Shown here: positions 1 through 8,559 of the stretch, in pieces
Numbering within the stretch: position 1 is the first letter of the stretch
Layout: every line of letters begins with the position of its first letter
Source: Gemmatimonadota bacterium
Lineage (GTDB): Bacteria > Latescibacterota > UBA2968 > UBA8231
Length of the DNA: 64,000 bases
Direction: 5' to 3'
Assembly (NCBI GenBank): GCA_018673255.1
Contig: JABHDC010000030.1
Location: forward strand, 1 to 64,000
Translations under genes and position numbers: made by a program
Notes under the pieces: model-generated
Databases searched by the model: none
Told to the model about the DNA's origin: nothing
What the model saw: the letters and a program-made list of their open reading frames with translations, nothing else

Positions 1-1
1 C

Positions 2-2008
2 CGGAACTCCGGCGGATACGGCGTGTGTGTCTTCGGCATGGGACATCCTCCTTACCCAAGTATCGGGATGTCCACCAAACCGGGGGAACTCCAGCTGATC
101 CGGTTCTGCAGGGCAAGGCCGGTCTTGGTCTGTGTCGACAACGCCCACTTGGCCGACAGTGGGTCGGCGCAGTTGCTGCACTTGGCGGCAGGCAGGACCG
201 CCACGAACAATGGGTTGCTCTTGGTCATGACCCTCGATGGCGACGGCTCCCCGACAACCAAGTCATTGCTTGCCCTCAAGGACCTGAATGCAGTCAGCCT
301 TCTACCAATAGAGCCGCTCAACGCGCTCGCGACGCGTCAACTGGTAGATGCTATGCTCCCCGGTAACAGGCTCTCAGATGGCATGGTCCGGTTAGTCCAT
401 CATCGAAGTCGAGGGATGCCTCTGGAGGCCATCAGCCTACTTCAGGAACTGCGGGATGAGGGTTACATCTCCGAAACAGGAGGTGCTTGGGTCGGAAATA
501 TGACCCCTGACATTTCCGACGTTTTGGGGACGAGCTTAGAAGACGCTGTGCAGGATCGATTGAAACGCCTCGCAAAGACAGACCGCGAGACCCTGGGCCA
601 CGCTGCTGTCCAAGGAATCGTCTTCTTGGCTCGCGTGCTTTCCGCTACTACTGGGCGACCGGGGGCACAGGTCAAGACGAGTTTGGACCGAGTGCGTGAG
701 AAGACCGGCGCCTTCGATCTGCTAAAGCGCGGCGTCTTCAAGTTCATTCAACCTGCCATTGCTGACGCCTGCCTTAGGCTCCTTCCAGATGAGGAGAGGA
801 TAGGTGCCCACGGAAAGCTTGCCGAGCTGCTCGAGAGGAGTGGCGCTCATCCCGAGATGATCGCTCGTCATCTGGTTGCTGCCCAACAGCACGAGATGGC
901 TGTACCTCAGTTCGTGGCGGCAGCAAGACAGTACTTCGATTCGGGACTCCTCCTGGAGGCCTCAGATCACTTAGATGAGGCCGAAGCGGCCCAGCAGGAA
1001 GCAAGCCTTACCGCGGACACGACAGATGTGCTTCTGCTGAAGTGCGAGATCGGCTTAGGGCAAGGTGACTGGGTGAAATGCAGAGGCATAGTCCCACATC
1101 TGCTGGAGTCTGAGCTACTCGGACCACGGGAGCGAGCGGCCGTATTGCACATCTACGCAAACGCTCTGATCGGTGTGGCCGAATTCGACGCCGCTGAGGA
1201 CAAGCTTCGGCAAGCCATCGCTCTATATGAAGACTTGGGCGACTCAGAGAGGCTATGTGGATGTCTGATGCCCATTGGCAACCTCTGGTTCGAAAAGGGT
1301 AACCTCGATCAAGCGGAGAAGGCTTACAAAAGGATCATCTCCGTCTTGGAAGGACAGAACTCGCGAACTCTTGCGTCTGGCTACACGGGCCTCGCCGTTG
1401 TCACAACTATCAGGGGAATGCCAGATGCGGCGATTCCTCTATACCAGGAAGCCCTCCGACTGTATCGCGAATGCGGGTCAACGGCCGGTGTTACCCGGGT
1501 CGAGCACAACCTAGGCATGCTCTCGATGCAAGTAGGGAATATGGAGCTCGCGCTTCGTCAGTTCTCACTTGCTGCAACGCACGCTGAGGAAATGGGTATG
1601 TACGGGGTCTGGGCCAACGTGCAGGTGTCAAGAGCGCAAGCCCAAGTGATCCTAGGCGACATCGATGGCGCGGTAGTCTCCCGCGAACGGGCGCGAGCAG
1701 AGATGGCAAGGGTCGACGATCAGTTGGGGCTGTGGGAGTGCGAGAAGGTCAGCGGCATGATCAGTCGCGAACGCGGCAACCATGAAGAGGCGGAAGGTCA
1801 GTTGCGCGCTGCTGCTACGGGCTTCTCCAGTGTCTCGAATCCTCTCGGAGAGGCTGAGTCGCAGTATGAGTTAGCGCTACTCTATGAAAGGATAGGACGC
1901 ATCACCGAGGCCAAAGCCGAAGTGTTGTCAGCCAAGGCTGCCTTTGTCGAGCTGTCGGCAGCTCTGGATATCATACGTTGCGAAGAACTAGCCGCCCGAC
2001 TTGGGTAG
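2..2008 (+). CDS. STAND/AAA-type ATPase with C-terminal TPR repeats (5'-truncated by window edge)
   Basis: The frame is open to the first base, so the true start lies upstream; 668 codons are visible. Near the left edge (about nt 122-157) is a Walker-B-like strand, VLVCVDNAHLAD, typical of the AAA_16/STAND ATPases found in MalT-like regulators, adenylate cyclases and kinase-ATPase-TPR fusions. It is followed by a helical winged-helix-like region and, from about nt 900 to the stop, by degenerate TPR units (for example around nt 1190-1260, 1300-1370 and 1510-1590). The Walker A and any kinase, cyclase or DNA-binding domain would be outside the window. The role is probably signal integration through a TPR scaffold. 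Third codon positions look less GC-biased than in neighbouring genes, which may mean a different origin. Family confident, specific function unknown. Confidence 0.75.
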   Translation, partial: RNSGGYGVCVFGMGHPPYPSIGMSTKPGELQLIRFCRARPVLVCVDNAHLADSGSAQLLHLAAGRTATNNGLLLVMTLDGDGSPTTKSLLALKDLNAVSLLPIEPLNALATRQLVDAMLPGNRLSDGMVRLVHHRSRGMPLEAISLLQELRDEGYISETGGAWVGNMTPDISDVLGTSLEDAVQDRLKRLAKTDRETLGHAAVQGIVFLARVLSATTGRPGAQVKTSLDRVREKTGAFDLLKRGVFKFIQPAIADACLRLLPDEERIGAHGKLAELLERSGAHPEMIARHLVAAQQHEMAVPQFVAAARQYFDSGLLLEASDHLDEAEAAQQEASLTADTTDVLLLKCEIGLGQGDWVKCRGIVPHLLESELLGPRERAAVLHIYANALIGVAEFDAAEDKLRQAIALYEDLGDSERLCGCLMPIGNLWFEKGNLDQAEKAYKRIISVLEGQNSRTLASGYTGLAVVTTIRGMPDAAIPLYQEALRLYRECGSTAGVTRVEHNLGMLSMQVGNMELALRQFSLAATHAEEMGMYGVWANVQVSRAQAQVILGDIDGAVVSRERARAEMARVDDQLGLWECEKVSGMISRERGNHEEAEGQLRAAATGFSSVSNPLGEAESQYELALLYERIGRITEAKAEVLSAKAAFVELSAALDIIRCEELAARLG

Positions 2009-2081
2009 TACGGGCGGAGGATCTGGTGGATCGCTCAGACAGTGATCCTGTGACTCAGCCCGTATGATCCAAGTCGGGCGG
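1992..2081. repeat. Long imperfect inverted repeat over the 3' end of the AAA-TPR gene
   Basis: Arms of 23 nt at 1992-2014 and 2059-2081 are reverse complements except for a four-base block: the left arm reads CCGCCCGACTTGG then GTAG then TACGGG, and the complement of the right arm has ATCA in the middle. The loop is 44 nt. The left arm contains the stop codon (2006-2008). No clear T-tract follows, so it could be a rho-independent-like RNA structure, a processing site or the end of a decayed element. Confidence 0.6.
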
Positions 2082-2514
2082 AGGCGCTCGCACCGCCCGG
2101 CTGTCGGCAGCCCGATTTCATTCTGCTGGCGGGGATCGTGCCGAGTGTCCTCGAACAGAGGCTCGCGTTGAGTGAGCTGTGGTGGGTGTCGTTGCCTCCG
2201 CAAGCGACGCCGTGGTCGTCTGCCAATGTACGAGCCGCGGGCACTGTCCAGACGTCCGGCGCAGAGATAAGGTGACAGAGCGCGGCGGCCGGTCCTCCCC
2301 GGAACTCGGAGCAGAATGGCTCTGGTGGATCTGGCGTATCGTGCGGCGACGGCCATATCCGGGCGGACAATCCGGCGGATGTGGACAGCGAGGACGCTCG
2401 TGAGTTTGCGTCGCGTCCGTGCTCTCCTAGTTTCGGCGGCTTCAAGTCAACGGGATCGACTCACCGTCTACGTCTTGTTGCCCATGGGCGAGGCGAGAAT
2501 GGACTGCACAATCG
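2009..2514. other. Gene-free 0.5 kb stretch
   Basis: Apart from the inverted repeat at its left end nothing is recognisable. Open frames exist on both strands because of the high GC content, but their translations are rich in Arg, Ser and Pro, overlap one another, lack ribosome binding sites and match no family I know. Probably intergenic or decayed DNA, and it must contain the promoter of the beta-propeller gene that follows. Confidence 0.5.
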
Positions 2515-3447
2515 ATGGCAAGTTATCGCTGGACCTGCGTCAATGACAAAGCGGCTTTCGCACCACGTGATGGTGCTGGTGCCCTCGTCTTTCGGGATCG
2601 CATGTGGTTTCTGGGTGGGTGGAATCCGTGGGACAAGGAATTCTTCCCGCAGGTCTGCAATTCGGAGATCTGGTCATCGACGGATGGGAAACAATGGTCC
2701 CTGCACGGCCATGCGCCGTGGGAAGGGCGTCACACGGCGGGGTATGTCGTACACGACGATGCCATGTGGATCGTGGGTGGCGACTGCAATCAGGGGCACT
2801 ACCAGAGTGATGTGTGGCGATCTGCCGATGGCGAGTCCTGGGAGCAGATCATCGATGTGGTGCCGTGGGCGCCACGGGCCCTGCACTATACGGTGGCCTT
2901 CGATGGCTGGATCTGGGTGATCGGCGGGCAGACGATGCCGGAGTTTGCGCCGGGAGCCGAAGAGACGTTCCATGCCGATGTGTGGCGTACGAAGGACGGG
3001 GCAAACTGGGAAAGGGTCCTCGACGTGGCGCCGTGGACGCCACGGGGCATGATCGGCGCTTCAGCGGTCAAGGACGGGCGGATGTGGATTCTGGGTGGCG
3101 GCACGTACGAGACGCCGACCACGCCGCAACGCCTGTTCTATGGTGACGCCTGGTCGACGGCTGATGGTGTGACGTGGGAGCAACACACGACGGGCGGCTT
3201 CCCGCCGCGCCAGTATCACGATGTCGCTGTGTGGGACTCGAAGCTCTGGGTGATGGAGGGCTACCACGTGGATGGCGGTAATCGCAATGATGTGTGGTTC
3301 AGTGACGACGGGGCCAGCTGGCAGGAACTACCCGATACGCCCTGGGCACCACGACATGCGGCCAGTCTCTACACCTACGCAGATGCCCTGTGGATGGTGG
3401 CAGGCAACAACATGACATCGGACGTGTGGCGGTTGGATCGCGCCTGA
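2515..3447 (+). CDS. Kelch/BNR-like beta-propeller protein
   Basis: A 310-residue protein made almost wholly of about six repeats with the signature D-x-W-x-(S/T)-x-D-G-x-x-W, for example DVWRSADGESWEQ and DVWRTKDGANWERV, each followed by a WxPRxxxx-hxhxGxhWhhGG strand. This is the pattern of kelch/galactose-oxidase-type or sialidase-like propellers. No signal peptide is visible at the ATG chosen, and no upstream in-frame start was found. The propeller could bind ligand or carbohydrate; no catalytic residues can be assigned. The start is weakly supported because no good Shine-Dalgarno precedes it. The gene converges with the methyltransferase downstream. Confidence 0.75.
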   Translation: MASYRWTCVNDKAAFAPRDGAGALVFRDRMWFLGGWNPWDKEFFPQVCNSEIWSSTDGKQWSLHGHAPWEGRHTAGYVVHDDAMWIVGGDCNQGHYQSDVWRSADGESWEQIIDVVPWAPRALHYTVAFDGWIWVIGGQTMPEFAPGAEETFHADVWRTKDGANWERVLDVAPWTPRGMIGASAVKDGRMWILGGGTYETPTTPQRLFYGDAWSTADGVTWEQHTTGGFPPRQYHDVAVWDSKLWVMEGYHVDGGNRNDVWFSDDGASWQELPDTPWAPRHAASLYTYADALWMVAGNNMTSDVWRLDRA

Positions 3448-3501
3448 TCCCCGTCGAATGATCCCTGCCGAATGATCCCCGTCGAATGATCTTTGTCGAT
3501 C
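3446..3501. repeat. 14-bp tandem repeat, about four units
   Basis: Units at 3446-3459, 3460-3473, 3474-3487 and 3488-3501 follow the pattern GATCCCCGTCGAAT. Units 1 and 3 are identical, unit 2 has two changes and unit 4 is more diverged. The array begins inside the stop codon of the beta-propeller gene and runs into the terminator-like hairpin. Confidence 0.8.
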
Positions 3502-3532
3502 TGGCACCCTGCGGACCGCCTGGTGCCAGATC
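3498..3532. terminator. Perfect 11-bp hairpin between convergent genes
   Basis: GATCTGGCACC (3498-3508) pairs perfectly with GGTGCCAGATC (3522-3532). The 13-nt loop can extend the stem through GCGG/CCGC. It lies between the stop codons of the beta-propeller gene (+) and the methyltransferase gene (-), so it can serve both strands, although no long T-tract follows either side. Confidence 0.6.
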
Positions 3533-3546
3533 CACAAGCCTGTGCC

Positions 3547-4290
3547 TCAGCGCAGGGACACCTCCAGGCCCTGATCGTCGACGATCATGTTCACACTCTC
3601 GCGGAAGTGAGCCGGATCGCGCATGTAGGCCAGGTAGTCGGTCAGCGCCTCAACGGAATTGACCGAATTGTGGGCCAGCACGAGGCTACCGGGGCGCAGG
3701 AGGTGTTCGGCGGCCTGTACCATTTCCAGATAGATCGACTTGCCCTTGCCCTTGGGCCCATCGGCATCGAGGTAGAGCAGGTCGATGGTACCGTCGAAAC
3801 GCTGCAGCCATTCGATGCCATCTTCCCCGAGGATCTCGGCGTGACCTGCCGGGTCGATGGAGCCCACATTACGACGGGCGCGATCGGCTTCCTCCGGGCG
3901 GATCTCCAGACCTACGAGTCGATCAGCCGTGTAGGTGGCACCCGGGCCTACGGCGGCGCCGGCATTAGAGATGAAGGTGTTGCCGCAGAAGATGCCGATG
4001 GCCACCATGATACGCGGCTCTGAGATCGAGTTGATCGACCAGATCAGTCGCTGCATGCGGTGGGTGATCGCCGTCCACGGGATCTCGAAGTTCTCGGCCA
4101 CGCCGGCTCGGTGGGCGAGCATCTTGTCGTGATCGTAGTCGGCATGGGGCAGAATGCCGGCGTCTACCAGCACCTGCAGGCCGGTGTCAACGACGGCGAT
4201 CTCCTGTTCCAGTGGTTCGACGCGTGTGTGGGAATCCTTCCAGTCCATGGTGAATTGCCGCGCGCCTGCTGCCTCGTATTCGGTGGCCAT
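3547..4290 (-). CDS. Class I SAM-dependent methyltransferase, O-methyltransferase-like
   Basis: A 247-residue protein. The middle shows the Rossmann methyltransferase layout of the Methyltransf_24/O-methyltransferase type: a glycine-poor motif I region (IMVAIGIFCGNTFISNAG), an acidic strand end (LVGLEI), then IDLLYLDADGPKGKGKS, a family-typical strand carrying the catalytic or metal-site Asp, and a lid strand ending LVLAHNSVNS. The ATG at 4290 is preferred over one six codons upstream because GGAGGGG sits about 3 nt before it. Substrate unknown. It is convergent with the beta-propeller gene and divergent from the small HTH gene. Confidence 0.75.
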   Translation of the reverse strand: MATEYEAAGARQFTMDWKDSHTRVEPLEQEIAVVDTGLQVLVDAGILPHADYDHDKMLAHRAGVAENFEIPWTAITHRMQRLIWSINSISEPRIMVAIGIFCGNTFISNAGAAVGPGATYTADRLVGLEIRPEEADRARRNVGSIDPAGHAEILGEDGIEWLQRFDGTIDLLYLDADGPKGKGKSIYLEMVQAAEHLLRPGSLVLAHNSVNSVEALTDYLAYMRDPAHFRESVNMIVDDQGLEVSLR

Positions 4291-4531
4291 CGTCCCCTCC
4301 CATCGCATGAAATGATTGATCAGCGCTCAAGAACGGTGACGATTCGGCTCGGGGCCAGTGGGGCATCGACGGCGGGGCAGATGCCGGTCCGGCGCAGTCT
4401 TTTTGGCCAATCGTCTCGAATATGCGGGGCCAACATAGACTTCCGGAACGCGTCCGCTGATAAGGCGTTTTACCCCTCATGGGCAGCGCCGAGTTGTCCT
4501 GACCCATCACGCAATGAGGAGCCTGGTAAGT

Positions 4532-4699
4532 ATGGAAGCGATCCGGGGGATCGAGCGGGAACGTCTTGAGCGCGTGGCGCGTATGTATTCGAGCAACGAT
4601 CTGGCGAGCAAGGCCCTGGGCATTACCGCCCGGAGTTTCAGTCGGCTATGCAGGAAGCACGGCATCGAGACGCCGTATTGTCGGAAACGGCGTCACTAA
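4532..4699 (+). CDS. Small Fis-like helix-turn-helix protein (55 aa)
   Basis: The product is basic and almost entirely a single HTH: LERVARMYSSNDLASKALGI then SFSRLCRKHGIETP. The spacing and the final (K/R)xxGI motif match the C-terminal DNA-binding segment of Fis/NtrC-type proteins, here without the sigma54 ATPase. Start ATG at 4532 has GAGGAG (4516-4521) ten bases upstream; another ATG at 4514 is part of that site. It ends 79 bp before the convergent alpha-galactosidase gene. It could be a stand-alone regulator of the adjacent sugar genes or a relic of a larger regulator. Confidence 0.6.
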   Translation: MEAIRGIERERLERVARMYSSNDLASKALGITARSFSRLCRKHGIETPYCRKRRH

Positions 4700-4778
4700 A
4701 ACGTGAGGGATCGCTGTCGGGACAGACTTCGCGTCACCTCGTCAGCGATCCCCGCATCGCCAGTCGCCGCTGAGGGGC

Positions 4779-7070
4779 TCAGCTATACGGCAGATAGAGC
4801 TGTTGCTCCTCGACGGGGCCTTCGATCTGGATACGGAATGGCTCGCGGTCTCCAGTTGCTTCGAATCGGCGACCATCGGGGGCCTGTACCCAGATGGTCA
4901 GCGGTGTCGGCCACGGCCAATGTACCGTCAGGTTGAGGCCGTCAGCGGTCGGTGTCCATCCGGTGATCTCCGTGGCACCCATCGAGAAGTGGCCGTTCGT
5001 GTTCAGCAGTGTCGGCGCAGAGGGTGTGATCCTCTGCACCTTCACCACTTCACAGCCATGGGGCGCGATGGGGCCGACTTGTAACCGGTCGCCCTGGCGC
5101 CCCGGTTCGCTGGCCTGCGTCCCGAATCTGCTGATCGACAGCGGCGTGCCGGCGGCGTCTGCGTCCTCGTGAAGCCCACCCAGCATCGTCTCGTCGAGTG
5201 TGATCTCGAAGGTCCGCGGCTCATTGAACCAGTTCACGACGCTGATCGTCACCCATGGTGACAGGCCGGTCGCCTTCGGGCCGACGGCCGTAGTGAAGAC
5301 GGCAGGAAACCGGGCGCCCGTGTGCAGATCCCGCGGGATAGCGGCCGCGTCGAGCGATGGTGCGCAGTGACGCAGAAGCATGAGCCGGTCGTCATCGATC
5401 TCAGCTACATTCTCGCTGAAGCAGACGATGCCGCCGCCCAGATACTGATTCAGGGCGCAGGTCAGGGCCTCCTCGTCATTGAGCAATCCGAGGGACAGGG
5501 GTTCGTCGCGGGCAGCCTCCGGCCGGCGACGCACCATCAGCGCATCGGGGTCGATGTGCCACAACCGATTCATCCAATAACGCAGCGTGTTCTGTTTGAT
5601 CGTGAAGGGGCCGTAACCTGCTCCGGATTCTCCCGCGGGTGCCTCTGGCCAGATACTCTTCACGTCCGAGCCGGATCGTTGTGCATCGGCCAGTCCGAGG
5701 CTGGGGCCGTAGAATCCACCACACACATTGATGTAAGCATCCTCACCGGCGCCACGACGCACGGCCTCCAGGGCCATGCGGAAGGCATCGGCCCGATTGC
5801 ACGTCGGGTCGGCGAAGACACCACCCGGTTCGGCGACGGCACGCATGAAGTCGAGCTTGAAGTAGGTATAGCCCAGGGCCCGCAGATTCTGATAGATCCC
5901 GGCGATGAAGTCGCCGACCTCGGGGATCGTCGGATCCAGCACCAGGTTCTGCATGCTGTTCATGGGGAAGGTGATCGGCCCTCCCTGGTCATCTCTCAGG
6001 ATCCATTCCGGATGGGCGTAGCGGGTGCGCGAGCGCGATTCGGCCAATACCGGGCAGGTCCAGATTCCCGGTTGCATGCCGAGCTTCCGGATGCGGTCTG
6101 CAATACTGGCCAGGTCGGGCCAATCCGGGTTGGCGGACCAGTCGCCCCAGTGCAGATCCCAGCACTCGTCGATCTGGAAGACATCAATCGGCAGGGGGCG
6201 TTGCTCGAGGGCGGTCAGATTCTCTTCACATTCCTTCTGCGTGAAGCCATCGCCATAGTAGTACCAACTGCACCAGACGGTCGGAGGGGTGCTCATTCGT
6301 TGACGCGGTGGCTGCACCTTCGACAGGGCCGTCGTGTACGCCTCGATCGCTTCGTGCACATCGCTGGCGAATTGCACCCATACCCACTGACTCTCGAATG
6401 ACGTCCCCGGCATCAGGTGCTGCCCGTCACCCAGACAGTCCACGCGAAGAGAGTCGAGTTGCCTGCGGTCGGCGGAGAGGGTCAGCACGGATTGCACCAT
6501 CTGCCGATCGGCGGGCAGGACGCCGAGTACGATGGCAGCAGATTCGGTGAAGATCGCCGTCAATTCCGAGCTGATGAAACTGCGGGGTGGTCGATCGTCG
6601 TCGGTCTGGATGACACCACCGGTTTCGGGTGTGCCGCGTGCGGCATCCCAGATGGCGGGCCCCGTGTCGCCGAGTCGGATGCAGGCAGGCATGTCATTCT
6701 TCTTACGCGGGGCGCGCAGGTAGTTCCAGTCTGATACGCTCGAGTCACCGAGGGCCAGATCGTTGATGATCAGAGAGGTCGATACCACCTGGATCGAATC
6801 TGTTGAGCCATTGTGCAGCAGTATGCGGCAGGCGACAGCATCACCAGAGGCCAGATGGAAAACCTCGCGGACAACGCCGAGGTCGCCTCGTGATGCCCTG
6901 GATACTTCGAGTCGGCCAGGACCGAGGCTGCTGTGGTCATCAAGGTCGCAGGGTGTGTCGGCCAGGAAGGGCAGGTTGGACTCAACCGACTCTTCCCTGG
7001 ATCCGACGGAGATGGATGTCGTGGCCGACAGGTGTGATGTGCCCAGTTCGAGACGGATGTCGTGTGCCAT
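4779..7070 (-). CDS. GH36-family alpha-galactosidase (melibiase-like)
   Basis: A 763-residue protein with the GH36 architecture: N-terminal beta-sandwich, central (beta/alpha)8 barrel and C-terminal beta-sandwich. Family motifs are WCSWYYYGDGF, the substrate-binding strand PIDVFQIDECW, the nucleophile strand YFKLDF (Asp407) and the acid/base motif RSGSDV (Asp469). The 62-residue spacing between the two Asp residues agrees with characterised members. No signal peptide is seen, so the enzyme is probably cytoplasmic. The ATG at 7070 was chosen because the 74 in-frame codons upstream translate to a non-homologous basic sequence. It hydrolyses terminal alpha-galactosyl or related residues; the exact substrate is open. 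Divergent from the Gfo/Idh-like gene, sharing a 190-bp promoter region. Confidence 0.9.
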   Translation of the reverse strand: MAHDIRLELGTSHLSATTSISVGSREESVESNLPFLADTPCDLDDHSSLGPGRLEVSRASRGDLGVVREVFHLASGDAVACRILLHNGSTDSIQVVSTSLIINDLALGDSSVSDWNYLRAPRKKNDMPACIRLGDTGPAIWDAARGTPETGGVIQTDDDRPPRSFISSELTAIFTESAAIVLGVLPADRQMVQSVLTLSADRRQLDSLRVDCLGDGQHLMPGTSFESQWVWVQFASDVHEAIEAYTTALSKVQPPRQRMSTPPTVWCSWYYYGDGFTQKECEENLTALEQRPLPIDVFQIDECWDLHWGDWSANPDWPDLASIADRIRKLGMQPGIWTCPVLAESRSRTRYAHPEWILRDDQGGPITFPMNSMQNLVLDPTIPEVGDFIAGIYQNLRALGYTYFKLDFMRAVAEPGGVFADPTCNRADAFRMALEAVRRGAGEDAYINVCGGFYGPSLGLADAQRSGSDVKSIWPEAPAGESGAGYGPFTIKQNTLRYWMNRLWHIDPDALMVRRRPEAARDEPLSLGLLNDEEALTCALNQYLGGGIVCFSENVAEIDDDRLMLLRHCAPSLDAAAIPRDLHTGARFPAVFTTAVGPKATGLSPWVTISVVNWFNEPRTFEITLDETMLGGLHEDADAAGTPLSISRFGTQASEPGRQGDRLQVGPIAPHGCEVVKVQRITPSAPTLLNTNGHFSMGATEITGWTPTADGLNLTVHWPWPTPLTIWVQAPDGRRFEATGDREPFRIQIEGPVEEQQLYLPYS

Positions 7071-7260
7071 GGAGATACTCTTGTCAGTGAGAAGCGATAC
7101 GGAGGTGGCTTGCTGAGCCCGGGACCGTGTACGATGTTCCGGCCAACGGACGGTCGTGGCAAAGTATGCGCGATTCGAGGTTCGTCGGCATATCGATGGG
7201 TCTGTTTGTCCGTGGGCCCGAGTCCACTCGAGACGAGACTTTCCTGAAGGAGCAGATCCC

Positions 7261-8469
7261 GTGAGTCGCCCCCGCGTTGCTGCCATTGTCACCGCTTACT
7301 ACCCACATTCCCACGCCGACGTCATCCTCACCAAGCTGTTGAAGGGCATCCCTGCCGACGATGGCATGCGAATGCCACAACTCGAAATCGTATCCATGTA
7401 TCTGGATCAGGTGCACGAGCGCGATATGGGTGTCGATACGGCAGCTGAGTGTGACGTTCCGATCTACGCGAGTATCGTCCAGGCCCTGCAACTGGGTGGT
7501 GAAGAATTGGCTGTTGATGGTGTCGTCATCATCGCCGAACACGGGGACTACGCGTGGAACGAGAAAGAGCAGCACCTGTATCCACGCCGCCACTTCTTTG
7601 AACAGGTGGCCGGTGTCTTCGCTGTGGCCGGGCGAACGGTACCCGTCTTCTGTGACAAACACATGTCCTGGAGTTGGGACCAGGCGAAGTGGATGTACGA
7701 TCGGGCGCGATCCCTGAAGGTGCCGCTCATGGTCGGCTCATCGATCTCCACGTGTCATCGCGATCCACCCCTCGAGCTGGATCTGGATACACCGATGGAG
7801 GAAGCCTTTGCCCTCGGCTACGGGGGTCTGGATGCCTATGGCTTTCACACACTCGAGGCTCTGCAATGCATGGTCGAGCGGCGCACAGGCGGTGAGACCG
7901 GCATCGCTGCTGTACAGTGCCTGGAGGGGGCCGAGGTCTGGAAGGCGCGCGACCGTGGGGAGTGGTCGTGGGATCTGGCCACGGCCGCAGCTGAGGTGGT
8001 GGAGGAGGGGAAGGCGCAGCGGATCGAGACGGAGTGTGCCGATGACGCGGTTCTGTTCCTGCTGGAATATCGCGATGGTCTGCGTGCAGCGGCCCTGCTG
8101 GCCAATGGCTACAAGGGAGAGGTGCACGGCTGGTCCTTCGCTGGACGTTGCAGTGGGGAGATCCAATCGACGTACTACGTCATGGGTGGCGATCCCTATC
8201 CGCACTTCACCTATCAGTGCCTGAATATCGAGCGCCTGATCCGCGATGGCATCGAGCCCTATCCGCCAGAGCGAACACTACTGACGGGGGGCGCACTCGA
8301 AGCTCTGCTGGACTCACGACACCAGGGCCACGTGCGCATCGATACACCTCATCTGGATGTGGCGTATCGATCGTACGAAACCCCACCCGAGAGGCCATCC
8401 GGTACGCGGCCCACCGGGGCCGCCGCCGTGCCTCTGCACGGTGTGGACGATCCTGTCTGGGCGAAGTAG
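7261..8469 (+). CDS. Gfo/Idh-like protein of unknown specificity
   Basis: A 402-residue protein with a Rossmann-like N-terminus (RVAAIVTAYYPHSHAD) that lacks the classical GxGxxG, a strand DGVVIIAEHGDY, and the motif VPVFCDKHMSWSW at the place where Gfo/Idh/MocA dehydrogenases carry EKP. A beta-rich C-terminal half follows. Similar proteins lie beside sugar genes in Planctomycetes-like and FCB genomes. The GTG at 7261 is preceded by AAGGAG (7247-7252), a better start than any upstream codon. Because the nucleotide-binding loop is degenerate, it may act as a structural or regulatory homologue, not an active dehydrogenase. It heads a likely operon with the epimerase and aldehyde dehydrogenase genes. 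Confidence 0.6.
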   Translation: MSRPRVAAIVTAYYPHSHADVILTKLLKGIPADDGMRMPQLEIVSMYLDQVHERDMGVDTAAECDVPIYASIVQALQLGGEELAVDGVVIIAEHGDYAWNEKEQHLYPRRHFFEQVAGVFAVAGRTVPVFCDKHMSWSWDQAKWMYDRARSLKVPLMVGSSISTCHRDPPLELDLDTPMEEAFALGYGGLDAYGFHTLEALQCMVERRTGGETGIAAVQCLEGAEVWKARDRGEWSWDLATAAAEVVEEGKAQRIETECADDAVLFLLEYRDGLRAAALLANGYKGEVHGWSFAGRCSGEIQSTYYVMGGDPYPHFTYQCLNIERLIRDGIEPYPPERTLLTGGALEALLDSRHQGHVRIDTPHLDVAYRSYETPPERPSGTRPTGAAAVPLHGVDDPVWAK

Positions 8470-8559
8470 GGCGCCACTGGTGTCTACCAGCTGACTCGAG
8501 TTGATTGGTACTGATCTATTCAGGCAAACAGTAACAAGCCACGACGATGGGGGTGACGG

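Noticed and set aside
2035..2445. Reverse-strand frame of 136 codons in the region after the AAA-TPR gene
   Set aside because: Composition is Ser/Arg/Gly-rich, no ribosome site, no recognisable family and overlapped by other equally long frames; typical high-GC spurious frame.
7071..7292. N-terminal extension of the alpha-galactosidase frame
   Set aside because: The 74 extra residues are unlike GH36 proteins and would overlap the start of the divergent gene; ATG 7070 fits the family.
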